Source of the DNA: Actinomadura hallensis | GTDB taxonomy: Bacteria; Actinomycetota; Actinomycetes; Streptosporangiales; Streptosporangiaceae | DNA: 64,000 nt | Reading direction: 5' to 3' | Assembly: GCF_006716765.1 (NCBI RefSeq) | Contig: NZ_VFPO01000001.1 | Coordinates: 6,634,001 to 6,698,000, forward strand | Shown: in pieces, positions 6,862 to 14,876 of the stretch | How the letters are laid out: every line of letters starts with the position of its first letter | Numbering within the stretch: position 1 is the stretch's first letter | Notes under the pieces: generated by a model | The model's database searches: none | Seen by the model: only the letters and a program-made list of their open reading frames with translations | Told to the model about the DNA's origin: nothing | Program-made: the position numbers and the translations under genes

Positions 6862-8046
6862 CTACCCGAGCACGTCGGTGACCGTGCCGGCGCCGACCGT
6901 CCGGCCGCCCTCGCGGACGGCGAAGCCGAGCCCCGCGCTCATCGCGACGGGCTTGCCGAGCTCGACGGTCATCTCGACCGAGTCGCCCGGCATCGCCATG
7001 CGGCCCTCGCCGCCGAGGTCGATGCCGCCGACCACGTCGGTGGTGCGGAAGTGGAACTGCGGCCGGTAACCGTGGAAGAACGGCCTGCTCCGCCCGCCCT
7101 CGGCGGCGGTCAGCACCCGGACCCGCGCGCGGAACCGGAGGTGCGGCCGGATCGCGCCCGGCGCGCTGACCACCTGGCCGCGGCGGACCTGGTCGCGCTT
7201 GACGCCCCGCAGCAGCATCGCGGTGTTGTCGCCCGCCTCCGCGTGGTCCATCGTGCGGCCGAACGTCTCCAGGCCGGTCGCGACCGTCCCGATCGTCTCG
7301 CCGAGGCCGACGACCTCGACGGCGTCGCCGGTGCGGAGCACGCCCTGCGCGACGACCCCGGTCACGACGGTGCCGCGCCCGGTGATCGTGAGGACGTTCT
7401 CGACCGGCATGAGGAACGGCTTGTCGAGCACCCGCCGCGGCACCGGCACGTACGCGTCGATCGCGTCGAGCAGGTCGCCGATGCGGGCCGTCCAGTACGG
7501 GTCGCCCTCCAGCGCCCGCAGGCCGGACACCCGCACGACGGGGATCTCCTCGCCGGGGAACCCGTACTCCGACAGCAGCTCCCGCACCTCCAGCTCGACG
7601 AGGTCGAGCAGCTCGGCGTCCTCCACGGTGTCGGCCTTGTTGAGGGCCACCACGATGTGCCGGACGCCGACCTGGCGGGCCAGGACGACGTGCTCGCGGG
7701 TCTGCGGCATCGCCCCGTCCTGCGCGGACACGACGAGCACCGCCCCGTCCACCTGCGCCGCGCCGGTGATCATGTTCTTGACGAAGTCGGCGTGGCCGGG
7801 CATGTCGATGTGGGCGTAGTGCCTCGTCGCGGTCGAGTACTGGACGTGCGCGACGTTGATGGTGATGCCGCGGTCGCGCTCCTCCGGGGCCCGGTCGATC
7901 CGCTCGAACGGCACGGCGGACGCCGTCCCGCGCTCGGCGAGCACCTTGGTGATCGCCGCGGTCAGGGTCGTCTTGCCGTGGTCGACGTGCCCCATCGTCC
8001 CTATGTTGATGTGCGGCTTGTCGCGCTCGTAGAGCTGCTTGGCCAT
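6862..8046 (-). CDS. tuf: Divergent elongation factor Tu (extra copy)
   Basis: This full-length EF-Tu of 394 residues delivers aminoacyl-tRNA to the ribosome. G1 is GHVDHGKT (19-26) and the switch region reads ERDRGITINVAHVQY. G3 is DMPGH instead of DCPGH, G4 is NKAD, and G5 is SGL where housekeeping copies have SAL. Domains 2 (ITGRGTVVTGVV) and 3 (FAVREGGRTVGAGTV) are complete. The gene stands alone, far from rpsL-rpsG-fusA, and is unusually diverged, like the tuf3 type of Streptomyces. Such copies can serve in stress or in tolerance to EF-Tu-directed antibiotics, but no resistance mutation can be assigned here. Its leader is structured. Confidence 0.9.
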   Translation of the reverse strand: MAKQLYERDKPHINIGTMGHVDHGKTTLTAAITKVLAERGTASAVPFERIDRAPEERDRGITINVAHVQYSTATRHYAHIDMPGHADFVKNMITGAAQVDGAVLVVSAQDGAMPQTREHVVLARQVGVRHIVVALNKADTVEDAELLDLVELEVRELLSEYGFPGEEIPVVRVSGLRALEGDPYWTARIGDLLDAIDAYVPVPRRVLDKPFLMPVENVLTITGRGTVVTGVVAQGVLRTGDAVEVVGLGETIGTVATGLETFGRTMDHAEAGDNTAMLLRGVKRDQVRRGQVVSAPGAIRPHLRFRARVRVLTAAEGGRSRPFFHGYRPQFHFRTTDVVGGIDLGGEGRMAMPGDSVEMTVELGKPVAMSAGLGFAVREGGRTVGAGTVTDVLG

Positions 8047-8074
8047 GTCCTCGTCCTCACTGGTGGCTCCATGT

Positions 8075-8131
8075 GAGAACCCGTGCGCGCGCCGCGCGCA
8101 CGATCTTGACCACCCCCCTCCGCTGGTTCTC
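8075..8131 (-). promoter_or_regulatory. Nested stem-loop in the tuf 5' leader
   Basis: GAGAACC (8075-8081) pairs with GGTTCTC (8125-8131). Directly inside the left arm, CGTGCGCGC (8082-8090) pairs with GCGCGCACG (8094-8102) around a 3-base loop. The structure sits between a 33-codon ORF and the tuf start codon. It is not a classic terminator because no U-run follows. An attenuation or translational control role is inferred. Confidence 0.5.
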
Positions 8132-8154
8132 CGGAAGGGCGGGACGGAGAGGGG

Positions 8155-8256
8155 TCAGCTTCGGACGTCGACGAGCGCGACCGCTGCGACGGCGGCCGTC
8201 GTCGCGCTCAGCGGGGCGTCGCCCGCGAGCGTCGTGACGTCGGCCGCGTAGAACAT
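8155..8256 (-). CDS. Possible 33-residue leader peptide upstream of tuf
   Basis: An ATG at 8256 opens 33 codons ending at 8155. Nearly all third positions are G or C, as in real genes here (only GCA and CGA break the rule). The product starts MFYAADVTTLAGDAPLSATT and is otherwise Ala/Val-rich. It has no Cys, no obvious leader-core cleavage site and no strong ribosome-binding site. Its position 109 bp before tuf, with nested stems between, suggests a leader ORF. A small unrelated gene is equally possible. Confidence 0.4.
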   Translation of the reverse strand: MFYAADVTTLAGDAPLSATTAAVAAVALVDVRS

Positions 8257-8265
8257 GCTGGAAGG

Positions 8266-9600
8266 CTACGTACCGCGCTTCACCGGGTCCACGGGTTTTT
8301 CACCTGCGGGAACGCGCAGGAGCACCAGCCCCGCGGCCGCGCCCGCGAACTGGAACCCGGCGATGGCGAGCACGAGGCCGACCGGCCCGATCGCGGCGGC
8401 GGACGCGGCGGTCAGCGCGGCGCCCACCGCGGAGGCGCCGATCTTGAGGCTGCCGGCCGTGGTGTTGACCTGGCCGAGCCGGTCCGGCGGCGACTCGCGC
8501 TGCCGGAGCATCAGCGTCGCGGCGAACACCGGCCCCTCGCTGACGCCGGCGGCGACGAACGCCGCCGTCGCCCACGGCAGGGACGGCGCGACGGCGAGCG
8601 CGGCGAGCGACGCCCCGAACGCCGCCAGCCCGACGATCATGACCGTCTCGCCGTGCTTCGGCGTCAGCCACCGGCTGGACGCGAGCGACCCGATCAGCGA
8701 CCCGACCGCGAGGGCGACGAGCATCTGCCCGCCCGCGCTGGGCTCGGCGCCGATGTGCTCGGCCAGCAGCACCGCCGTGACGGCGACGCCGCCGAATCCC
8801 ATCCATGCCAGCGTGGTCGCGGCGGTCAGGGCCCGCAGGACCCGCCCTTCGGCGAGCACGACCAGGCCGCCGGCGACGACCGACAGCACTCCGCGTCGCG
8901 CGCCCGGGTCCGCGTCGGCGGTGGCGCCCGGGTCCGTGCCGGGGTTCGCGCTCGCGGCCGTGACCGGGACCGCGGGCGTGTCCCTGCCCGCGTCCGCGGA
9001 CGTGTCCGTGCCCGCGTCCGCGGGCGGAGGCCGGCCGGGCCCGGGGAGGGGGAGCAGGGGGAGGGCCAAGACGCCCGCCACGGCGGCGGCGACGATGGCC
9101 GCGCCCGCGTACTGGCCGCCCGCCAGGGAGGCCAGCCCGGCGGCCAGGCCGGGGCCCGCGATGGCCGCGAGGTTGTAGCTGGACGCCTCCAGCCCGTACG
9201 CGCGGGAGAGCCGGCCCGGCGGGACGAAGCGGGGCAGCAGGCTGGTCAGCGCGACGACGATCGGCTCGGTGCAGCCGATGACGGCGGCGACGAGGAGGGC
9301 GAGTACGAGCGGTGACCGTCCCGCCGTCGCCAGCAGCAGCGCGGTCCCGACGGCGTAGCCGGCGGCGAGGGCGACCGCGACGCGGCGGGGACGCCCGACG
9401 CGGTCCAGCGCGTGCCCGATCACGGGGCCGCTCAGGACGTACGGCAGCGTCATCGCGGTCTGCAGGTATCCGGCGGTGGCGGCGTTGCCGGTGCGCGCCT
9501 GGACGGTCAGGACCAGCGCCGTCGCGACCCCCTCGGCCGACACCCGCAGCAGCGTCGCCGACGTGAGGTGCAGCGGCAATGCCGCATTCCGGCCGATCAC
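8266..9600 (-). CDS. MFS transporter
   Basis: This 444-residue protein has 12 predicted membrane helices in two halves, separated by a long Pro/Asp/Ala-rich cytosolic loop (about residues 190-240). The family signature RVGRPRRVAVALAAGY lies between helices 2 and 3. The start is GTG 9600 with AGGA seven bases upstream. The most similar known group is the actinobacterial drug/efflux MFS proteins; the substrate is unknown. It is divergent from arginine deiminase (67 bp apart), so a shared regulatory region is possible. Confidence 0.8.
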   Translation of the reverse strand: MIGRNAALPLHLTSATLLRVSAEGVATALVLTVQARTGNAATAGYLQTAMTLPYVLSGPVIGHALDRVGRPRRVAVALAAGYAVGTALLLATAGRSPLVLALLVAAVIGCTEPIVVALTSLLPRFVPPGRLSRAYGLEASSYNLAAIAGPGLAAGLASLAGGQYAGAAIVAAAVAGVLALPLLPLPGPGRPPPADAGTDTSADAGRDTPAVPVTAASANPGTDPGATADADPGARRGVLSVVAGGLVVLAEGRVLRALTAATTLAWMGFGGVAVTAVLLAEHIGAEPSAGGQMLVALAVGSLIGSLASSRWLTPKHGETVMIVGLAAFGASLAALAVAPSLPWATAAFVAAGVSEGPVFAATLMLRQRESPPDRLGQVNTTAGSLKIGASAVGAALTAASAAAIGPVGLVLAIAGFQFAGAAAGLVLLRVPAGEKPVDPVKRGT

Positions 9601-9667
9601 GGTCGCATCCTGGCACAGGGCGGTGCGGACCCGTGCCGGCGGGAGGCGCGCGCCTAGACTGCGGAGT

Positions 9668-10891
9668 GTGACGGCGACGAGTACGGCACAGCCGAGGACG
9701 GCGCGCGAGCACCGGGTCACCAGCGAGGTCGGGCGGCTGCGGACCGTCCTGCTGCACCGGCCGGGCGCGGAGCTGAAACGGATCACTCCGCGCAACAGCG
9801 ACAAGCTGCTGTTCGACGCGATTCCGTGGGTGGGCAGGGCCCAGGAGGAGCACGACGCGTTCGCCGAGGCGCTGCGCTCGCATGGCGTCGAGGTCCTGTA
9901 CCTCACGGAGCTGCTGCAGGACGCGTTGGAGTACCAGGAGGCGCGGGACCGGGCCATCGCCGACGTGGTCGCCGATCCGCGGCTCGGCGACCGGCTCCGC
10001 CGCGGCGTCGAGGACCATCTGCGCGACCTCGACACGGAGGACCTGGCGCACACGCTGATCGCCGGGGTGGCGCACGAGGAGCTGAAGGCCGGGCACGGCC
10101 TGGTGTACCGGCTGATGGACCGGCTCGACTTCGTCATCGATCCGCTGCCGGGGCTGCTGTTCACCCGCGACAGCAGCACGTGGATCGGGGACCGGGTGGC
10201 GGTGACGAGCCTGGCCATGGAGGCGCGGCGGCGCGAGGCGACGCTGACCGGGCTCGTCTACGCGCACCACCCGCGGTTCGCCGGGGTGGAGACGGTGTAC
10301 TCGCCGTCCCTCGAACCCCTCGAGGGCGGGGACGTCCTGCTGATGGGCCCCGGCGTGATCGCGGTCGGGACCGGTGAGCGGACGACCCCGGCGGGCGTCG
10401 AGCGGCTGTCCCGCCAGGTGTTCGCGGCGGGGCTGGCGCACACGGTCCTGGCCGTCCCGATCGCGCAGGAACGGGCGACCATGCACCTGGACACCGTCTG
10501 CACGATGGTCGACGCCGACACCGTCGTCATGTATCCGCCGATGGCGCACGCGCTGAACGCCTACGCCGTCACGATGGACGGCGGCGAGCTGCGGGTCGCC
10601 GAGCCGCGCCCGTTCCTCGACGCGGCCGCGGAGGCGATGGGCGTCGACCGGATCAAGGTGATCGACACCGGTCTCGACCCGGTCACCGCGGAACGGGAGC
10701 AGTGGGACGACGGCAACAACACCCTCGCCCTGTCGCCGCGGCTGTGCGTGGCCTACGAGCGCAACATGGAGACGAACGCGCAGCTGGAGGCGGCGGGCAT
10801 CGAGGTCATCCGGATCAGCGGGAGCGAGCTGGGGACGGGGCGCGGCGGGCCGAGGTGCATGTCCTGCCCGATCCTGCGCGATCCCGTGTGA
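9668..10891 (+). CDS. arcA: Arginine deiminase
   Basis: The enzyme hydrolyses arginine to citrulline and ammonia. All hallmark segments of the 407-residue protein are present: LLHRPGAELKRITP at the N-terminus, FTRDSSTWIGD, LEGGDVLLMG, the His of MHLDTVCTMVD, and the catalytic Cys in GGPRCMSCPI near the end. The length is standard. The start GTG 9668 is chosen because it gives the usual N-terminus; its ribosome-binding site is weak. The other pathway genes (arcB, arcC, arcD) are not beside it, so it may serve nitrogen supply or acid/arginine control rather than a full ADI energy pathway. Confidence 0.93.
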   Translation: MTATSTAQPRTAREHRVTSEVGRLRTVLLHRPGAELKRITPRNSDKLLFDAIPWVGRAQEEHDAFAEALRSHGVEVLYLTELLQDALEYQEARDRAIADVVADPRLGDRLRRGVEDHLRDLDTEDLAHTLIAGVAHEELKAGHGLVYRLMDRLDFVIDPLPGLLFTRDSSTWIGDRVAVTSLAMEARRREATLTGLVYAHHPRFAGVETVYSPSLEPLEGGDVLLMGPGVIAVGTGERTTPAGVERLSRQVFAAGLAHTVLAVPIAQERATMHLDTVCTMVDADTVVMYPPMAHALNAYAVTMDGGELRVAEPRPFLDAAAEAMGVDRIKVIDTGLDPVTAEREQWDDGNNTLALSPRLCVAYERNMETNAQLEAAGIEVIRISGSELGTGRGGPRCMSCPILRDPV

Positions 10892-10900
10892 AACGAAAGG

Positions 10901-11434
10901 TCAGGCGGGGCGGGCGCGCGAGGGGGTCCGGGCCTCGAGCTCGTCGTCCGGCTCGTCGAGGAGGTCGGGGAACTCGGAGAGGTCGGGGACGGGCGCCTGC
11001 GCGTCGCTCGGGACGCCGGCCTCCTCGTCGTCGGACGTGCGCGGGGCCCGCAGGACGGCCCACACCGTGGTGCCGCACTCGTCGTGGCGGACGCCCCACC
11101 CGTCGGAGAGGGTCTCGACGATGCCGAGGCCGCGCCCGCCGAGCGAGGACAGGGTTCCGGGGCCGCGGCGCGGCTCCGTCATGGCGCCGCCGTCGCTGAC
11201 CTCGAGTTCGAGTACGCCGTCGTCATGCCGCTGCCAGCGCACCTTGACCTGGCCGGACGGCAGGGGGCGTGCGTGCCGGAGGGCGTTGCTGATGAGCTCG
11301 CTGAGGATGACGGCGGCGTCGTCCACGATGGTCTGGAAGACGCCCGAGTCGGCCAGTTCCGAGCTGAGGCGCCTGCGCGCGACCGCGACGCTTGACGGTG
11401 CGTGTGGCAGCAGTACTACGCTCGACGCCCTCAC
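10901..11434 (-). CDS. RsbW/SpoIIAB-type ATP-binding protein
   Basis: This 177-residue GHKL-fold protein has N-box ILSELISNALRHA, G1-type DGGAMTEP and G2-type GGRGLGIVETLS, ending in an acidic tail of about 45 residues. These stand-alone histidine-kinase-like ATPases act as anti-sigma factors or Ser kinases of STAS antagonists. A candidate partner is the STAS protein at 1673-2017, but they are not in one operon. The start is GTG 11434, right behind a GGGGGGAG tract. A stress-sigma-like promoter may lie at 11497-11522. Confidence 0.85.
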   Translation of the reverse strand: MRASSVVLLPHAPSSVAVARRRLSSELADSGVFQTIVDDAAVILSELISNALRHARPLPSGQVKVRWQRHDDGVLELEVSDGGAMTEPRRGPGTLSSLGGRGLGIVETLSDGWGVRHDECGTTVWAVLRAPRTSDDEEAGVPSDAQAPVPDLSEFPDLLDEPDDELEARTPSRARPA

Positions 11435-11816
11435 CTCCCCCCGGTTCCGCCTTCCCGGACTCTTCCCGCCGTGTCGCTGCTTCCAGTAAGACCGAAATGC
11501 CCTCTAGGGTAGAACCGGAAACCCGAACGAATCAGTCTGCCACCTGCACAACGAGTCACCGCACGCCTGGTCACGGTGATCACCCCCGGATCGGAATCCC
11601 GTCACCAACGGCGACCATCCAAGGATCTATCCAGCCAATGGCGGACTTACTCCTCGCGCGCGCGTTTCGTCCATCACACCCCCGCGCCGCCGCACTTTCC
11701 CGCAGAGGACCACCTCGCCGTCCGTCAAGGCCGCTGAAAGCCCAGGTCATACGGCCTCACTATGACATCGGCGGCGCGGCGTCCGGGCAGCGGGTCGCGG
11801 GTGCCGGGCCCGGCCG
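11435..11816. other. Intergenic region with possible stress-sigma promoter
   Basis: This 382-bp gap has no convincing gene. On the minus strand, GTTT (11522-11519) and GGGCAT (11502-11497) are separated by 16 bases. That resembles the Streptomyces SigB/SigF class consensus (GTTT, spacer 14-16, GGGTAT) and would read into the RsbW-like gene. Nothing else is recognisable. Confidence 0.3.
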
Positions 11817-13829
11817 TCAGCCGGCGGCGCGGAGCACGAGCCGCATGCACGTCCCGTCGCCGGGACGCGCGCCACCTGCGGGTCCTCGGCCTTCCGGGGC
11901 CCGGAGGAGTCCATTCGGGCCGCGGGCGAGAAGCGTCACCGGCGCGGCCGGCGCCCGGTTCACCGAGAGACGGCGGTCATTGTGAGATTGCTCACGATTG
12001 CCATTCCCGGCGGGATGTGCGGAGATCGTTCCGCCCTGCGCCTCCGTGAGGCGTTTGACGATGTACAGACCGAGCCCGATTCCGCCGAAGCGCCTGCGGT
12101 CGCCGGCCTCCCCCTGGACGAACCGCTCGAAGATCCGCTCGTGGTCGCCGTCCTGGATGCCGATCCCCTCGTCCACGACCGTCACCACGATGTCGGACCC
12201 GTCGCGGACCGCCCGGACGCTGACGGTTCCGCCGTCCGGCGAGTACTTGAACGCGTTCTCCAGCAGCTGCCCGAGGACGATGTCGGTCGCCATCGCGTCC
12301 CCCCGGCAGGGCGGCAGGTCCGGAGCTATCTCCAGCTCCACCCGGTGCAGCGGCGACAGTGAGCGGAACCCCGCGACGACGCCCTCCAGCACCCGCGCCA
12401 GGTCGAACGACTCGATCGTCACGGCCAGCTCGTCGGCGCCCGCGCGGGACCCCAGCAGCAGGTGCTCCACGAGGCGGCCGAGGGACTGGGCGCGCTCGGC
12501 GATGGTGGCCACGGCGGTGCGGCGGTCGGCGTCGGCCATCTCGTCCCACCGGTTGACCAGCGTGGACGCGAACCCCTGCACGACCGTGATGGGGGTCCGC
12601 AGCTCGTGGCTCGTCGTGGCGAGGAACAGGTCCTTGGCCTCCTCCAGCGCCTTCGCCTCGGACACGTCGCGGAAGTCCACGACCAGCTCGCCGGTCTCCT
12701 CGATCTCGGCGGCCAGCACGTTCAGCCACGTCCCCGACTCCAGCCGGAACGTCAGCATCTCCCCGAGCGCCGGCATGGCGAACGGCAGCGGCCGCCCTAT
12801 CGCCTCCTCCGGCGGGATGCCGGTCAGCGCGTGCGCCGCCGGATTCCACTGCCGGACGACCAGGTCGTGGTCGAGCACCGCGATGCCGTCGGCGCTGGAG
12901 TCGATGACGGCGCGCTCGTGCGCCCGCTGCCGGACGACCTCCGCGTAGGCGACGGCGTTGCCGACCGCGACGCCCGCGTGCCCGGCGAGCAGCTCCAGCA
13001 GCTCCAGCTCGGTGTGCCCGACCTTGCGGTCGGAGAACAGCGCGTACAGCGCGCCGTACGGGCGGTTCTGCAGGTAGGACAGGCCCAGCGCGATCGTGTG
13101 CAGGCCGGACAGCTCCGACCAGATCAGGTCTCCGAGGCGCCGCTCGCCCGTCGCGAGCTTGACGGTCTTGCCGGACCGCAGCAGCTCCCCCACCAGGCTC
13201 GGCCGCAGGTCGGCGGAGCGGCCGCGCATGTGCTCCGGCAGGCCCGCCATGCTGACCAGCCGCAGCCGGTCGCCCTCGATCCGCACGAACCCGCCCGCGT
13301 CGGCGCCGGTCAGCTCGATCAGCGCGTCGGTGATCCGGTCGAGGACGACGGCGAGGTCCAGCTCGGCGTTGAGGTCGGCGACGATGTCGTTCAGCCGGCG
13401 GACCAGCCGCGCCCGCTCGGTCATGTGGTGCTGGACGAGCTCGTCCTCGTCGACCGGGTGGTACACGCCGACCCAGCCGAGCGGCGTCCCGGACGGGTCC
13501 TTCAGGAGGCTCGTGTCGATCCGGACGTCGATGAGGCGGCCGTCGCGGTGGAACCTGCGGGTCGCGATCGAGATCTGACCGCCGTCGCCCTCACCGGCGC
13601 GCCGGGTGAGCAGCCGCTCCTGCACGGCGTTGTGCTCGGCCTTCAGCTCGTCCGGGACGATCGGCGGCACCCGCCCGACCATCTCCTCGGCCGTCCAGCC
13701 GAACATGCGCTCCGCCGCGGGGTTCCAGACGGTGACGCGGTGCCGCTGGTCCACGGCCACGATCGCGTCGGCGGCGCTCTCGATGACGGCGCGCGCGATC
13801 GGGTCGTGGACGTGCTTCACGCCTGTCAT
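11817..13829 (-). CDS. PAS-GAF-PAS sensor histidine kinase
   Basis: This soluble sensor kinase of 670 residues has a PAS domain (about 10-125), a GAF domain (about 155-300), a second PAS (about 305-395), a HisKA domain with phospho-acceptor H408 in TTSHELRTP, and an HATPase with N-box QLLENAFKYS (about 521-530), DEGIGIQDGDHERIFERF and GGIGLGLYIVKRL. No membrane helix is seen. An unusual insert of about 46 residues (roughly 611-656) separates GGTISAHPAGNG from the final strand CMRLVLRAAG. No response regulator is adjacent. Two TACC-N4-GGTA dyads lie just upstream. Confidence 0.88.
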   Translation of the reverse strand: MTGVKHVHDPIARAVIESAADAIVAVDQRHRVTVWNPAAERMFGWTAEEMVGRVPPIVPDELKAEHNAVQERLLTRRAGEGDGGQISIATRRFHRDGRLIDVRIDTSLLKDPSGTPLGWVGVYHPVDEDELVQHHMTERARLVRRLNDIVADLNAELDLAVVLDRITDALIELTGADAGGFVRIEGDRLRLVSMAGLPEHMRGRSADLRPSLVGELLRSGKTVKLATGERRLGDLIWSELSGLHTIALGLSYLQNRPYGALYALFSDRKVGHTELELLELLAGHAGVAVGNAVAYAEVVRQRAHERAVIDSSADGIAVLDHDLVVRQWNPAAHALTGIPPEEAIGRPLPFAMPALGEMLTFRLESGTWLNVLAAEIEETGELVVDFRDVSEAKALEEAKDLFLATTSHELRTPITVVQGFASTLVNRWDEMADADRRTAVATIAERAQSLGRLVEHLLLGSRAGADELAVTIESFDLARVLEGVVAGFRSLSPLHRVELEIAPDLPPCRGDAMATDIVLGQLLENAFKYSPDGGTVSVRAVRDGSDIVVTVVDEGIGIQDGDHERIFERFVQGEAGDRRRFGGIGLGLYIVKRLTEAQGGTISAHPAGNGNREQSHNDRRLSVNRAPAAPVTLLARGPNGLLRAPEGRGPAGGARPGDGTCMRLVLRAAG

Positions 13830-13887
13830 CGTGCCACCGCGTCCGCCGGGACGCGGGGCAACTTACACCGAAAGTTCCCACGTCACC

Positions 13888-13917
13888 CTTACCTTTTGGT
13901 AAGCCTACCGCTCGGTA
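13888..13917. promoter_or_regulatory. Tandem TACC-N4-GGTA palindromes
   Basis: CTTACC-TTTT-GGTAAG (13888-13903) and TACCG-CT-CGGTA (13906-13917) share the same half-sites and spacing, with centres 16 bp apart. They lie 60-90 bp upstream of the histidine kinase start. The pattern is typical of TetR-family operators; no TetR gene is present in the window. Confidence 0.55.
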
Positions 13918-13932
13918 ACGCGGGAGCGGCGA

Positions 13933-14268
13933 TCACGCGACGTACGGCGGGTCGTCGCCCGCGCCCTTCATCGGACGTCCCGCCTCGGCCCACGCCTTCA
14001 TTCCTCCATCGACGTTCTTCGCCAGCCATCCCGCCTGGTTGAGCGCCACGGTCACCTGCGCGGAACGGGCCCCGGACCGGCAGATCACGTAGACCTCCCG
14101 GTCGCGCGGGACCTCCCCGGCGCGGTCACCGAGCTGGCCCATGGGGATGTGGACCGCGGTCGGCGCGTGACCCGCGTCCCACTCGTCCTGCTCCCGCACG
14201 TCCAGCAGGTAGGCGTCCTGCGGAACGTCAGCGGCTCCCACGGCCGGCACGTCGTCCCCGAAATTCAT
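13933..14268 (-). CDS. Rhodanese-like sulfurtransferase domain protein
   Basis: This single rhodanese domain of 111 residues contains YLLDVREQDEWDAGHAPTAV and the active-site loop VICRSGARS with the persulfide-forming Cys. It probably transfers or senses sulfane sulfur in the cytosol. ATG 14268 gives the normal length. It is divergent from the SSI-type lipoprotein with only 46 bp between the starts. Confidence 0.88.
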   Translation of the reverse strand: MNFGDDVPAVGAADVPQDAYLLDVREQDEWDAGHAPTAVHIPMGQLGDRAGEVPRDREVYVICRSGARSAQVTVALNQAGWLAKNVDGGMKAWAEAGRPMKGAGDDPPYVA

Positions 14269-14314
14269 CACACCCCCATGGAACCGTGCGAAGCCCCCCT
14301 GCGTCGAATCACCC

Positions 14315-14776
14315 ATGCGGTATCGGACGCTCCTCTTCGTGGCGCCCGGGCTGGCCCTGCTCCTCTCTTCGGCCGCCTGCGGCGACGAACAGGCCAACGG
14401 AAACCCCGCCGCCGAGCCCTCGGGCACGACGTCCGTGCGACCGTCCGACTCTCCGGCGGACACGCTCACCATCGAGGTCAAGACCTCCGAGAAGGCCGAG
14501 GCGAAGTCCTACACCCTGACCTGCGAACCGCCGGGCGGCGGCCACCCCAGGGCCGCCGAGGCCTGCGCGGCGCTGGACAAGGCCGAGGCCCCCTTCGCCC
14601 CCGTCCCCGAAGACCGGATGTGCACGAAGATCTACGGGGGCCCCGAGGTCGCCACGGTCAAGGGCACCTGGAACGGCAAGAAGATCGACACCCGCTTCAC
14701 CCGCGAGGACGGCTGCCAGCTCAACCGCTGGACCAAGGTGGCCCCCCTCTTCCCCGACGTCCCCGAGCCGAACTGA
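14315..14776 (+). CDS. Lipoprotein of the subtilisin-inhibitor (SSI) family
   Basis: The 153-residue product has a lipoprotein signal ending LSSAAC (lipidated Cys22), a linker of about 40 residues and an SSI fold. Four Cys (70, 84, 103, 134) match the two SSI disulfides. The reactive-site loop reads MCTKIYGGP. By alignment with SSI (Cys-Pro-Met-Val) the P1 residue is K105, which predicts inhibition of trypsin-like rather than subtilisin-like proteases. SSI proteins are normally freely secreted, so membrane anchoring is unusual. Role: protection of surface proteins from own or foreign proteases (inference). Confidence 0.85.
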   Translation: MRYRTLLFVAPGLALLLSSAACGDEQANGNPAAEPSGTTSVRPSDSPADTLTIEVKTSEKAEAKSYTLTCEPPGGGHPRAAEACAALDKAEAPFAPVPEDRMCTKIYGGPEVATVKGTWNGKKIDTRFTREDGCQLNRWTKVAPLFPDVPEPN

Positions 14777-14876
14777 ACGAGCGGTTCACGACCGACTCCC
14801 ATCACGGGCCCCGGTGACGCACCGGGCCGCTCCCTGCGGACGCGGCCGGTGGACGCCGCGTCCCCCCGTGGGTCCG

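Noticed and set aside
14315..14776. Proteolytic enzyme or generic lipoprotein
   Set aside because: The Cys spacing and the MCTKIYGG loop match the SSI inhibitor fold; no catalytic triad is present.
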